Source: Nitrospira sp.
GTDB taxonomy: Bacteria > Nitrospirota > Nitrospiria > Nitrospirales > Nitrospiraceae
Direction of reading: 5' to 3'
Assembly (NCBI GenBank): GCA_024998685.1
Contig: JACOEH010000045.1
Span: 1-40,045, forward strand
DNA: 40,045 bases
A model generated the notes under the pieces. The model was not told the DNA's origin and ran no database searches. It saw nothing but the letters and a program-made list of their open reading frames with translations. A program made the translations under genes and the position numbers. Below are positions 15,128 through 22,652 of the stretch, one piece after another. Positions within the stretch are counted from its first letter, which is position 1, and each line of letters opens with the position of its first letter.

Positions 15128-15268
15128 TTATTGGAGAGAAGTCGGCAAGCGGCGGGCTGACCGGTAGATCGCTTCATAAATGGGAGTCATATGGAGGAAG
15201 GAGAGGCCAAGTTCTTGAGCCGTAGCAGGGATGGCGCGGTTGATGCGCTGGATTCCGGCTGACAGATC
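15128..15268 (-). pseudogene. Possible remnant of a larger protein's C-terminus
   Basis: One minus-strand frame reads without stops for about 47 codons directly after the porin stop, containing AGIQRINRAIPATAQELG, then LSFLHMTPIYEAIYRSARR and a TAA at 15128-15130. It has no start codon or binding site of its own, yet looks protein-like and recalls the last part of SGNH/GDSL hydrolases ('LG-x-x-F-L-x-x-T-P'). It could be a decayed gene fragment or chance. Low confidence. Confidence 0.22.
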
Positions 15269-15269
15269 T

Positions 15270-16985
15270 CTAAAAATTGATCCAGAGCTGGGCATAAGCC
15301 CAATCTTGTCCGACGGCTCGCCGTCCTAAATTCCGTGCGATATAGGAACCAGGCCATAGATGGCCGTAGCCTGTTTGAAAGGCGACCATGCCGTTCATAA
15401 AGAAGTGTGTCCAGACAAAATCGATTTCGTCACCGATATGAGTTTCGGTGTTGTCAGGTCGTGAGAACACATAGACGCCTTGACTCGCACGATACCAATT
15501 GTCTCGAGCGTTGGCCAGGTGAAGATTTGTATACCAGATTTCGATGTGATCATTGGATGAGGGTCGGGCTTGGAAGTTGCCGGAGAAGCTCATCATGTTC
15601 TTCCACGCCATGACATCCATGTAGCCCATGTGAATGTGATTCGTCGGGAAGAAGTTTTCAAACGTATTGGCGGTTTTACAATCGCCGGAGGAGGCGGCTA
15701 ATGTACAATTTGCTCGACCGTCTCCGGAGGCATAGTCAAAATTGAAGGCGAGCCGAGGTTTTCCAGGCAGATTGAATGCTGTGTAGCCGAACCAATTTCT
15801 GGTTGCCCATGCATTGATGTGGAGACATTTTCCTTCCCCTCCAGGATCCCCGCATAGGCTGCTTGCGCCGGCAGCGGTATCCCCCATTTGCCCGAACTGA
15901 TAGGCCACTTCGCTGGATAGGTCGAAGTAACCTTTCTTCATGGCTATCCGTCCTCCGACGGTATGACGGGTTTGATTGCCGTGCTTCGGTGTGCCGAGCC
16001 CCTGAGAAGAAATATCTCCTCCACCCAAGTTGTTTTTGTAATAGACATAGAAGGGTTCAATGAGAAATCCAGGCACAGTCTTGATCTGATTGTAAAAGAT
16101 GAACAAGTCGGCATCACCGGCGGCGTTTCTTGCTTGACCTGTCCCGACGATGTTTGCTTGACCACTGCCGACAGCAGCCCCTTGAAAGAGGTCCGTTTCT
16201 GCTGTCCGAAACCAGCCTGCATGGGTATCCATGATGCTGTTACTGTACTGCACCATGACTCCGTCAAACGAGAAGCCTGTGTTCGCCCAATCGAAGTGGC
16301 CGAACAAGCTCTGATCACCGAACACCAGATACTGCCGACCGGCTTTGAGACCCAGACCCTGTATGCCGGCAAAATTACGAATCAGCATGTAGCCGGCCCG
16401 CACTCCAAGTGTGCAGACCGGCCTCCCGCCAGGATTAGGCGTGGACCCACAGGTGTGGATCGAAGGGTCTCCGTTGTTCCCGGCGCCTCCGGCGCCGACA
16501 GGCGATCCATTACCGCCCCAGGTGCGAGAATCAATGAATTCGAGGTAAAAATTGACGTCGGGTGACAGGTCGTAGCCGATGCCCAGACGGGTCATCTGTT
16601 GGACGAATTGATCGTTGGCGTTGCCGGTTAGGTTATTTGGGGCAATGCCGAGGCTGTTACATTCTCCGGACGCTCCTATCCCTCCGCCGAAACAGACGTT
16701 ATTGCGGAATTCGGGCCGCACGCGGAGGTCGGCACGCATCCAGAGGTTTTTGAGGTCGAAGTTTCTGCCGATTTTCGGGTCGAACAGTTCGTAGGCTTCT
16801 TTTTGAGGGATACCACGTCCGATGACAATAGGATTGGTAATCTTTTCCCCTTCGGGCAATTCGAAGGCGCTTTCGGCTGGACCGCAGAAGGTAAATAGCC
16901 CGACCACCACTGTCATGGCCGTGGGGAAGACCGTTTTCAACTGTCTTCGAGCTATCGGTTTAGGAGGCGTCCTTAGGGTATGCAT
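15270..16985 (-). CDS. Outer-membrane porin, alginate-export (AlgE-like) family
   Basis: The ~571-residue protein has a signal peptide (TVFPTAMTVVVGLFTFCGPAESA) and then alternating beta-strand patterns throughout. It ends in a Phe (AQLWINF), the C-terminal signature of outer-membrane barrels. The segments DLRVRPEFRNN, GYDLSPDVNFYLEFIDSRTWGG, GLKAGRQYLVFGDQSLFGHFDW and FLIEPFYVYYKNN fit the alginate-export porin family, which in this kind of bacterium need not transport alginate. Two Cys-containing loops (around VCFGGGIGASGEC and CGSTPNPGGRPVC) may be disulfide-bonded. The ATG at 16985 is chosen over a TTG at 17036. It stands alone. Confidence 0.88.
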   Translation of the reverse strand: MHTLRTPPKPIARRQLKTVFPTAMTVVVGLFTFCGPAESAFELPEGEKITNPIVIGRGIPQKEAYELFDPKIGRNFDLKNLWMRADLRVRPEFRNNVCFGGGIGASGECNSLGIAPNNLTGNANDQFVQQMTRLGIGYDLSPDVNFYLEFIDSRTWGGNGSPVGAGGAGNNGDPSIHTCGSTPNPGGRPVCTLGVRAGYMLIRNFAGIQGLGLKAGRQYLVFGDQSLFGHFDWANTGFSFDGVMVQYSNSIMDTHAGWFRTAETDLFQGAAVGSGQANIVGTGQARNAAGDADLFIFYNQIKTVPGFLIEPFYVYYKNNLGGGDISSQGLGTPKHGNQTRHTVGGRIAMKKGYFDLSSEVAYQFGQMGDTAAGASSLCGDPGGEGKCLHINAWATRNWFGYTAFNLPGKPRLAFNFDYASGDGRANCTLAASSGDCKTANTFENFFPTNHIHMGYMDVMAWKNMMSFSGNFQARPSSNDHIEIWYTNLHLANARDNWYRASQGVYVFSRPDNTETHIGDEIDFVWTHFFMNGMVAFQTGYGHLWPGSYIARNLGRRAVGQDWAYAQLWINF

Positions 16986-17160
16986 TCTCTGAAGAGGAAA
17001 GGAGTCGAGTGGAGCAAGCCTTTCTGCATGAGGCAAAAAATGAGCAAGGAGATATGTCTATGCAATCGTCAACGAGAGGGTTCAATGAGCGGAGGAAAAT
17101 AGCGGAGAGTCCCTGTTGCCCGTATCCTCTTGGTGAAACCACCGCACTGATCATTTCCGG

Positions 17161-17460
17161 CTATAGGTGACCCGATTTGTTAACAGACTGTGGAGTTTCC
17201 TCCGATTGTTTACCCGCAGCAGTGATTTCTTCTTCGGCTTCTTTCATAGAAGCTTGAAAGTCCTGTTCGACCATTTTGACTTCTTGTTGAATCATGTTGA
17301 GCTCAGGCTCCACCGATTTGCGCAGATCCTCCGCCGTATCTTTAAAGCCCTTAATGGCTTTGCCGACTTGGCGCCCGACTTCTGGGAGTTGTTTTGGGCC
17401 GAAGAGAAGAAAGGCTATCACCAGAATAATGAGTATCTCGCTGGCTCCCAATCCAAACAT
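17161..17460 (-). CDS. TatA/TatB-family translocase protein
   Basis: This is a component of the twin-arginine translocase that exports folded proteins. The 99-residue protein has the short N-terminal membrane helix (SEILIILVIAFLLF), the hinge FGPKQLPEVG and an amphipathic helix (RQVGKAIKGFKDTAEDLRKSV), followed by an acidic tail. The hinge and helix look closer to TatA, but the longer Glu-rich helical region recalls TatB; the sub-type is not decided. The ATG at 17460 has no strong binding site. A second TatA-like gene lies 68 bases upstream on the same strand. tatC is not in the window. Confidence 0.9.
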   Translation of the reverse strand: MFGLGASEILIILVIAFLLFGPKQLPEVGRQVGKAIKGFKDTAEDLRKSVEPELNMIQQEVKMVEQDFQASMKEAEEEITAAGKQSEETPQSVNKSGHL

Positions 17461-17527
17461 GATTCAGCTAGTAGTGGTAATACCGTTCATCTCCCCGCTG
17501 TCCAATCGTCACGGGATTCTCAGGTTT

Positions 17528-17812
17528 TTACCCTTGTTTCACCGGTCCCGGTTGCGTCGCTTGAGAGGCGGGCGATGGCGTGGTTGCCGATTGGGCATTG
17601 ACGTGATTGGATGGGGCGGCCTGTGACTGAGCCTGCTGAGGTTGTTCGGCCGGTGTTACGTCAATTGCGTCGGCCTCGTGTACGGACTTCTTGAAGCCTT
17701 TAATGGCTTTACCGAGACCTTCTCCCAATTGGGGAAGTTTACCCGCGCCGAAAATGATCAAGACAATGATCAAGATCAGCAGTAATTCCATCCAACCAAA
17801 TGAGCCGAACAT
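17528..17812 (-). CDS. tatA: Sec-independent translocase protein TatA
   Basis: TatA forms the pore-like part of the twin-arginine export system. The protein is 94 residues from the ATG at 17812 (a TTG lies one codon upstream; GAGG upstream supports the ATG). It has the membrane helix WMELLLILIIVLIIF, the hinge GAGKLPQLGEGLG and the amphipathic KAIKGFKKSV. The C-terminal tail is a low-complexity Gln/Ala/Pro/Ser-rich run. The paralogue at 17161-17460 follows on the same strand, sharing the GKAIKGFK core, so the two probably arose by duplication and are co-expressed. Confidence 0.93.
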   Translation of the reverse strand: MFGSFGWMELLLILIIVLIIFGAGKLPQLGEGLGKAIKGFKKSVHEADAIDVTPAEQPQQAQSQAAPSNHVNAQSATTPSPASQATQPGPVKQG

Positions 17813-17933
17813 CAAAACCTCAGATTAATGCATGGACTTCTACTCGGAACGGAGACAGTTGTCCTCCGCACTCTCAATTCGGAAGGCTATAGGAAGATTG
17901 CCGGACAAGTCAAGAAGAAGAAAGGGCTGGGGA

Positions 17934-19016
17934 TTAGAACGGTTGGATAATTCCGCCTCCGAGAACCAGCTCTCCTTCATAGAAGACGGCGGATTGGCCG
18001 GGGCTCAATGCCCGTTGAGGCTCTCGGAATTGTACACAGACGCTTGAGGAGGTCAACGGTGAAAGAATAGCAGGTGTCGGCGGTGTCGCGTAGCGGACTT
18101 TAACGTGAACTTCAGTGGAGCTCTCTAATAGTCGAGGCACAAAGATATTGAGGTCGCTCACCGTACAGTCTTTTCTGAGCAAGGATTTCTCCGGGCCGAG
18201 CATGACGGTATTGGTGGTGGGGCGTACTTGTTGAACATAGAGCCGTTGTCCTGTGGCAACGCCAAGACCTCGGCGTTGACCTGGTGTGTAGAATGCAATT
18301 CCGTCGTGTTGGCCCAACGGCTGCCCTGTCTCATCGATGAAGAGGCCGGGTCTCTTGGCTTCAGGAACCTCTTTTTCAATGAATGTACGATAATTTCCTT
18401 GGGTGACAAAGCAGATCTCCTGACTTTCCTTCAACTCATCGGCTGGGAGTCCCAAGGCTTCCGCTTCTCTCCAGACGTCCGATTTGACCAGATCGCCCAG
18501 AGGGAAGAGGAGTTTGGGCAACCAGTGGGGATTGAGGCGGTAGAGAAAGTAGGTTTGATCCTTGCGATCATCGGTGGCCCGCGCTAGGACGAAAGTGCCG
18601 TGATTGTTCCGGAGACGAGCGTAATGCCCTGTCGCTACGTAATTGAAGTCTCGCGAGGCTGCCAGATCAATGAGTCCCCGAATCTTCACTCTCTCGTTAC
18701 AGCGCACACAGGGATTGGGTGTCGTGCCGGTGGTATAGCCATGGAGAAAATCGTCTATGACTCCTTTCCGGAATATGTCGCGAGTATCGATGACTTCGTG
18801 AGAGATGTTGAGGAGTTTGGCGACGTGCCTGGCGATGCCGACCTTACAACACCCCCGTTCTTGCCACTTTTTGGAGGCTGATACAGTTTCATCTTCGTGT
18901 TCCCATACCTGAAAGGTAATGCCGTGCACGTCGTAGCCCTGGCGAACCAGCAATGCAGCAGCAACGGAGCTATCAACTCCGCCGCTCATACCGAGAAGAA
19001 CGGTTGATCGGGTCAT
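17934..19016 (-). CDS. mnmA: tRNA-specific 2-thiouridylase MnmA
   Basis: MnmA places sulfur on U34 of the tRNAs for Lys, Glu and Gln. The 360 residues from the ATG at 19016 match the usual length; 40 further codons upstream are open but give an unconserved extension. The PP-loop SGGVDSS is at 11-17, and the catalytic cysteines are C103 (NPCVRC) and C202 (ICFV). Other family segments include GTTPNPCVRCN, FNYVATGHYAR, KDQTYFLYRL and FYTPGQRRGLGV. The window also holds mnmE and mnmG, which modify position 5 of the same U34, and tRNA-Glu and tRNA-Lys genes. The gene follows a bactofilin gene by 35 bases. Confidence 0.97.
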   Translation of the reverse strand: MTRSTVLLGMSGGVDSSVAAALLVRQGYDVHGITFQVWEHEDETVSASKKWQERGCCKVGIARHVAKLLNISHEVIDTRDIFRKGVIDDFLHGYTTGTTPNPCVRCNERVKIRGLIDLAASRDFNYVATGHYARLRNNHGTFVLARATDDRKDQTYFLYRLNPHWLPKLLFPLGDLVKSDVWREAEALGLPADELKESQEICFVTQGNYRTFIEKEVPEAKRPGLFIDETGQPLGQHDGIAFYTPGQRRGLGVATGQRLYVQQVRPTTNTVMLGPEKSLLRKDCTVSDLNIFVPRLLESSTEVHVKVRYATPPTPAILSPLTSSSVCVQFREPQRALSPGQSAVFYEGELVLGGGIIQPF

Positions 19017-19051
19017 GGAGCGGTATTGTACCGGGAGAAGTGGATAAAGGG

Positions 19052-19498
19052 CTAGAGGTCTGCCGCCCGAGCTTTGCCTCGATGGGATGCCAAATCGTGA
19101 ACGTTCTTGGGTGACGATGGGTTTTCGTCGACCCATTTATGAGCTCCCATGTCACACATGCCATGGAAGTGAGCGCCATCCTCGATAGAAATGCCGGGTG
19201 TACGAATATCACCAATAAGAATCCCAGGTTTAAGGATTTGAATTTTTGCGGTAGCTGTGACCGTGCCATTGACCTTGCCGCTGGTCATAAGGGTGCCGGC
19301 TGAAAGAATGCCTTTAATGACTGCCTGTTCCCCGATGATCAGAGTTCCGGTCGTGTGGACTTCGCCTTCAAGGCGGCCGTCGATGCGGATGGTCCCATCA
19401 AAGTTGAGAATGCCCTTAAAATCGACGCCTTTTGCCAGGAATGTAAAATTATCACTGTTGCTCGTGTCTTGAGCATGTTTGTCGCCTAAAGCCCACAT
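19052..19498 (-). CDS. Bactofilin
   Basis: Bactofilins are cytoskeletal proteins that polymerise through a right-handed beta-helix. The 148 residues show the DUF583 core with short repeated strands: FLAKGVDFKGILNFDGTIRIDGRLEGEVHTTGTLIIGEQAVIKGIL, then SGKVNGTVTATAKIQILKPGILIGDIRTPGISIEDGAHFHG. Both ends are polar and unstructured, as usual. The ATG at 19498 has AAGG at good spacing. A second bactofilin lies 122 bases upstream on the same strand, with parB and parA next, so a link to chromosome segregation or cell shape is plausible. Confidence 0.94.
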   Translation of the reverse strand: MWALGDKHAQDTSNSDNFTFLAKGVDFKGILNFDGTIRIDGRLEGEVHTTGTLIIGEQAVIKGILSAGTLMTSGKVNGTVTATAKIQILKPGILIGDIRTPGISIEDGAHFHGMCDMGAHKWVDENPSSPKNVHDLASHRGKARAADL

Positions 19499-19620
19499 CA
19501 GTTTACCTTGCTCCTTGTGACAACAACCGACGAGGCATCGTCGTCAAATGGGTTGAACAGAAGGGAACTCCTTCGATGGAAAGCAAATACTCCCTGTATG
19601 TATTGTAGTGTATCACATGC

Positions 19621-20115
19621 CTATGCCGAGACCCTTCTGATGGCAGGCTCACCCGGAATTCCGATGGAATGAAGATGTGTCGTGTCACGTTGCGAGGTAG
19701 GTGCGGCTTGTTCCATCTCTAAGGTACCGTTAAAGAGGACTCCTTCTTCCATGGAAAGCATGGGTGTGGTGATTCCTCCGTTGATAATCGCAGGAGCCCG
19801 TAATTTCATCTTGTCTCTGGCATGAATATCGCCGGTAATCTTCCCTTTACAGACGATCGTTCCGGCCGTGACTTTCGCCGTAATAACGGCTTCTTCGCCT
19901 ACCAACAGGATGCCATCGGTGTGGATTTCGCCCTCGAGCGTGCCATCGATTCGCACGGTCCCGTTGTAGGTGATGGTGCCCTTGAACACAACGCCCTTTC
20001 CTACGAAAGCGCTGACATCTTGCCCGGGTTCGTGGCGCATAGGTTCCGTGCTCAATCCATTGCTCTCAGTATCAACGTCGTCAGAGCGTCTACCGTCTTG
20101 TTTCTCCTTCCACAT
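19621..20115 (-). CDS. Bactofilin
   Basis: The second bactofilin has 164 residues with a polar N-terminal tail of about 35 residues, then the beta-helix core: FVGKGVVFKGTITYNGTVRIDGTLEGEIHTDGILLVGEEAVITAKV, then CKGKITGDIHARDKMKLRAPAIINGGITTPMLSMEEGVLFNG. It is clearly paralogous to the first, with the shared pattern IDG-LEGE-HT-G-L-GE-AVI. The ATG at 20115 has a strong GAGGAG upstream. In other bacteria some bactofilins anchor ParA/ParB; the position just downstream of parAB fits such a role here, by inference. Confidence 0.94.
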   Translation of the reverse strand: MWKEKQDGRRSDDVDTESNGLSTEPMRHEPGQDVSAFVGKGVVFKGTITYNGTVRIDGTLEGEIHTDGILLVGEEAVITAKVTAGTIVCKGKITGDIHARDKMKLRAPAIINGGITTPMLSMEEGVLFNGTLEMEQAAPTSQRDTTHLHSIGIPGEPAIRRVSA

Positions 20116-20286
20116 AATACACTCTCCTCCTCTTGAGATTTAGGATCACTGTTCGATTAAAAGCATGGACTTACCGTTAGGGAACATATCGGTTTGTTTC
20201 GATGAGATATTTAGCGTTCATGTGCTTAAAAGACAATAGATAGGCTTTTTAAAGCAGGTGCGAGGCACATTGGGGTCAGGCAAGGG

Positions 20287-21135
20287 CTAGCTCAGGAGTG
20301 TATCTACAATACCATCGAGTTCGTGAGGGGAGAAATAATGAATGACGATTTTCCCTCCTTGCTTGTGTGGATGGATCGTTACTTTCGTGCCAAGGCGCTT
20401 CTGTAACCTGATCTCGAGATCAGCCCAAGGTGAACTGTGATGACTCTTCGGCTGCCGCTTCTTTCCCACAAGAGAGAGGTCTACGAGTTTTTCTGTTTCT
20501 CTGACGGAAAGAGTGCCGGCGACGACCATTTTGCCGATCCTGAGCTGCTCCTCCGGGGATTGGAGGCCGAGCAAGGCTTTCGCATGACCTGTTGTTAGAG
20601 TTCCTCCTTCGACGAGTTCCTGTATTTCCGGGTGAAGATGGATCAGTCTAACGAAGTTTGCGACAGAGGAACGATCACGACCGACTTTTACGGCAATCGC
20701 GTCTTGCGTAAGGCTGAATTCATTGATCATGCGCGAATACGCCCGTGCAGTCTCCATCGGATTCAAGTCTTCTCGTTGGAGATTCTCAACCAATGCCAGC
20801 AAGAGAGACTCTTGATCGCTACAATTGCGAATGACGACGGGGATGGTCTCCAGGCCGGCTTCTTTCGAGGCGCGCCATCGGCGTTCTCCGGCGATCAATT
20901 CGTAAATACCATCACCCTTGCGGCGAACTATAATCGGCTGAAGAACTCCGCTCTCTTTAATGGAAGCCGCTAGTTCAGCAAGTTCTTCTGGGGTGAAGAT
21001 GTGCCGCGGTTGATAGCGATTCGGTACAATATGCTCGATGCGTATCCGCTGGACATCGACCGACTCCGCTGACTGGCCCACTTTGGAGGAGGGTAGAAGT
21101 GCGCCGAGTCCTTTACCGAGGGCTTTTTTCTCCAT
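20287..21135 (-). CDS. parB: Chromosome-partitioning protein ParB
   Basis: ParB binds parS sites, spreads along DNA as a CTP-dependent clamp and works with ParA to segregate the replication origin. The ~282 residues contain the N-terminal ParA-contact region (KKALGKGLGALLP), the CTP-binding ParB domain with GERRWRASKEAG, the helix-turn-helix LTQDAIAVKVGRDRSSVANFVRL and a C-terminal dimerisation part. The start is the ATG at 21135 or a TTG at 21141; AAGGAG lies 10 or 4 bases upstream respectively. The gene overlaps the end of parA, which implies translational coupling. Two parS sites lie upstream, within 1.5 kb. Confidence 0.97.
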   Translation of the reverse strand: MEKKALGKGLGALLPSSKVGQSAESVDVQRIRIEHIVPNRYQPRHIFTPEELAELAASIKESGVLQPIIVRRKGDGIYELIAGERRWRASKEAGLETIPVVIRNCSDQESLLLALVENLQREDLNPMETARAYSRMINEFSLTQDAIAVKVGRDRSSVANFVRLIHLHPEIQELVEGGTLTTGHAKALLGLQSPEEQLRIGKMVVAGTLSVRETEKLVDLSLVGKKRQPKSHHSSPWADLEIRLQKRLGTKVTIHPHKQGGKIVIHYFSPHELDGIVDTLLS

Positions 21136-21889
21136 GGACAATAAACTCCTTAGCTAAAGATACGTATGCTTGCGAGCCGGCAGATGCCACGTTGTATAAG
21201 ATTCCAGGTCGGCCATAACTCGGGGCCTCTGCGAGCGATACATTGCGCGGGATGACGGCTTGATAAACCTTATCGACAAAGTGAGACCGTATTTGTTCAG
21301 CTACTTGCTTGGATAAGGTATTGCGCGAGTCAAACATCGTCAAGACAATGCCCTCTAGCTCTAAACCCGAGTTAAACGATTGACGGACAAGATCAATACT
21401 CCCGATGAGCCTAGTCAGACCTTCCATCGCGTAATATTCGCATTGGACCGGTATGAGAACGGAATCTGCGGCGGTAAGGGCATTGATGGTAAGAATTCCG
21501 AGAGCTGGAGGGCAATCGAGAAAAATAAAGTCATACTTCTCTCTGACTTCCTCAATGATGGTTCTGAGATGACCTTCGCGCCTTTCAACGTTGACAAGTT
21601 CAACCTCAGCCCCTGCCAGATCCGCATTGGCCGGTAAGAGAGTGAGTCCTGAAACTGAAGTCTCTAGTGATGATTCTTGAATCGTGCTGGTTTTGACAAG
21701 GCAACCGTATGTTGTCCTCTTCAAGGACTGTTGGTCAATGCCGAGACCACTCGTCGCGTTTCCTTGTGGGTCCATATCTATAAGGAGTACGGATCTTCCT
21801 TCTAGCGCAATGGCTGATGAAAGATTTATAGCCGTGGTAGTCTTGGCAACCCCGCCTTTTTGGTTCGCGATAGCGACAACCTTTCCCAT
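21113..21889 (-). CDS. parA: Chromosome-partitioning ATPase ParA
   Basis: ParA is a Walker-type ATPase that binds DNA non-specifically and drives ParB-parS complexes apart. From the ATG at 21889 it is 258 residues, with the deviant Walker A motif KGGVAKTTTAINLS, switch I DMDPQGNATSGLG and Walker B FIFLDCPPALG. GGAG lies 8 bases before the ATG. An upstream TTG at 21931 would add 14 residues encoded partly by the parS palindrome (FHVEQ); the shorter form is preferred. It overlaps parB and follows rsmG. Confidence 0.97.
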   Translation of the reverse strand: MGKVVAIANQKGGVAKTTTAINLSSAIALEGRSVLLIDMDPQGNATSGLGIDQQSLKRTTYGCLVKTSTIQESSLETSVSGLTLLPANADLAGAEVELVNVERREGHLRTIIEEVREKYDFIFLDCPPALGILTINALTAADSVLIPVQCEYYAMEGLTRLIGSIDLVRQSFNSGLELEGIVLTMFDSRNTLSKQVAEQIRSHFVDKVYQAVIPRNVSLAEAPSYGRPGILYNVASAGSQAYVSLAKEFIVHGEKSPR

Positions 21890-21911
21890 TGAAGAGACTC
21901 CTACAACAGAC

Positions 21912-21927
21912 TGTTCCACGTGGAACA
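21912..21927. promoter_or_regulatory. parS: parS centromere site, upstream of parA
   Basis: TGTTCCACGTGGAACA is a perfect 16-bp palindrome matching the bacterial parS consensus. It lies 22 bases upstream of the parA start and downstream of the rsmG stop on the minus strand. ParB bound here could also repress parAB. Confidence 0.95.
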
Positions 21928-21937
21928 CCAAAAATCT

Positions 21938-22597
21938 TTAAGTGGAAGGTGTAACAATGGAAATCACTCTCTGGCCATATCCTTTTTGAAGGTGAAAAAT
22001 GTATTCACTTGTCAATAACCAGTAAGAAGATAAATCTGACCGCTTAATTGGTTGTGATGAATAGAGAATGACTTTCCCTCCTTTTCGAAGGAGCCTTCTG
22101 CCATGACGCAGGATTAAGTCGTGTTTCAACGCACGAGTGGTCAGGAAATCAAAAGATTCATGTGGTGGCTGATCATTCAAGAACTTCTCTAGAGTCCCAT
22201 CGAAGATATCGACAGTATCAAGCCGTAGGAGGCCAATGATGAAGCGGAGAAAGGAGGATTTCTTCCTCGCTGGCTCAATGAGGGTAATGTCTAAGTCCAG
22301 GCGCGCAATTTTTAAAGGAATTCCAGGAAATCCGGCCCCTGTGCCGACATCGAGCAGCCTGGCCCCAATCTTAATATTATAGGCTCTGAGTGCGGCAAGA
22401 GAGTCCACGAAGTGCTTGATGATAATCTCATCGTCTAGGGTGATGCTTGTGAGGTTGAATGATTGATTCCAGAATTGAAGCTGCTCAAGGTATATCATGA
22501 ACTGCTGTACTTGTTCGCTACTGAGTGGAACACCAATTTCTGTCGAACTTTTCTGTAATAGTATGAAAGATGAATTCGTTTGTTCCACGTGGAACAA
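21938..22597 (-). CDS. rsmG: 16S rRNA (guanine-527-N7)-methyltransferase RsmG
   Basis: RsmG (GidB) methylates G527 of 16S rRNA using S-adenosylmethionine. The ~219 residues include QFWNQSFNLTSI near the start, then HFVDSLAAL, the SAM-binding GARLLDVGTGAGFPGIPLKI and LIEPARKKSSFL. The frame is bounded upstream by a TAG directly before a TTG at 22597, and the first codons (FHVEQ) are the parS palindrome itself. A GTG at codon 4, inside parS, is the only close alternative. There is no ribosome binding site, so it may be translated by coupling from mnmG (56 bases upstream). Confidence 0.95.
   Translation of the reverse strand: MFHVEQTNSSFILLQKSSTEIGVPLSSEQVQQFMIYLEQLQFWNQSFNLTSITLDDEIIIKHFVDSLAALRAYNIKIGARLLDVGTGAGFPGIPLKIARLDLDITLIEPARKKSSFLRFIIGLLRLDTVDIFDGTLEKFLNDQPPHESFDFLTTRALKHDLILRHGRRLLRKGGKVILYSSQPIKRSDLSSYWLLTSEYIFHLQKGYGQRVISIVTPST
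22581..22596. promoter_or_regulatory. parS: parS centromere site, at the start of rsmG
   Basis: A second perfect copy of TGTTCCACGTGGAACA. It overlaps the start codon and codons 2-6 of rsmG on the minus strand. The two parS sites are 669 bases apart, both close to parAB, as is usual near chromosome origins. Confidence 0.95.
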
Positions 22598-22652
22598 CTA
22601 CGCTGATGCAGGAGCGAGGTCAATAGGGAAGATTGGGGATTCCACTCAAATT

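Noticed and set aside
15963-16565. 200-codon plus-strand frame
   Set aside because: Antisense to the porin gene, with no binding site or recognisable pattern.
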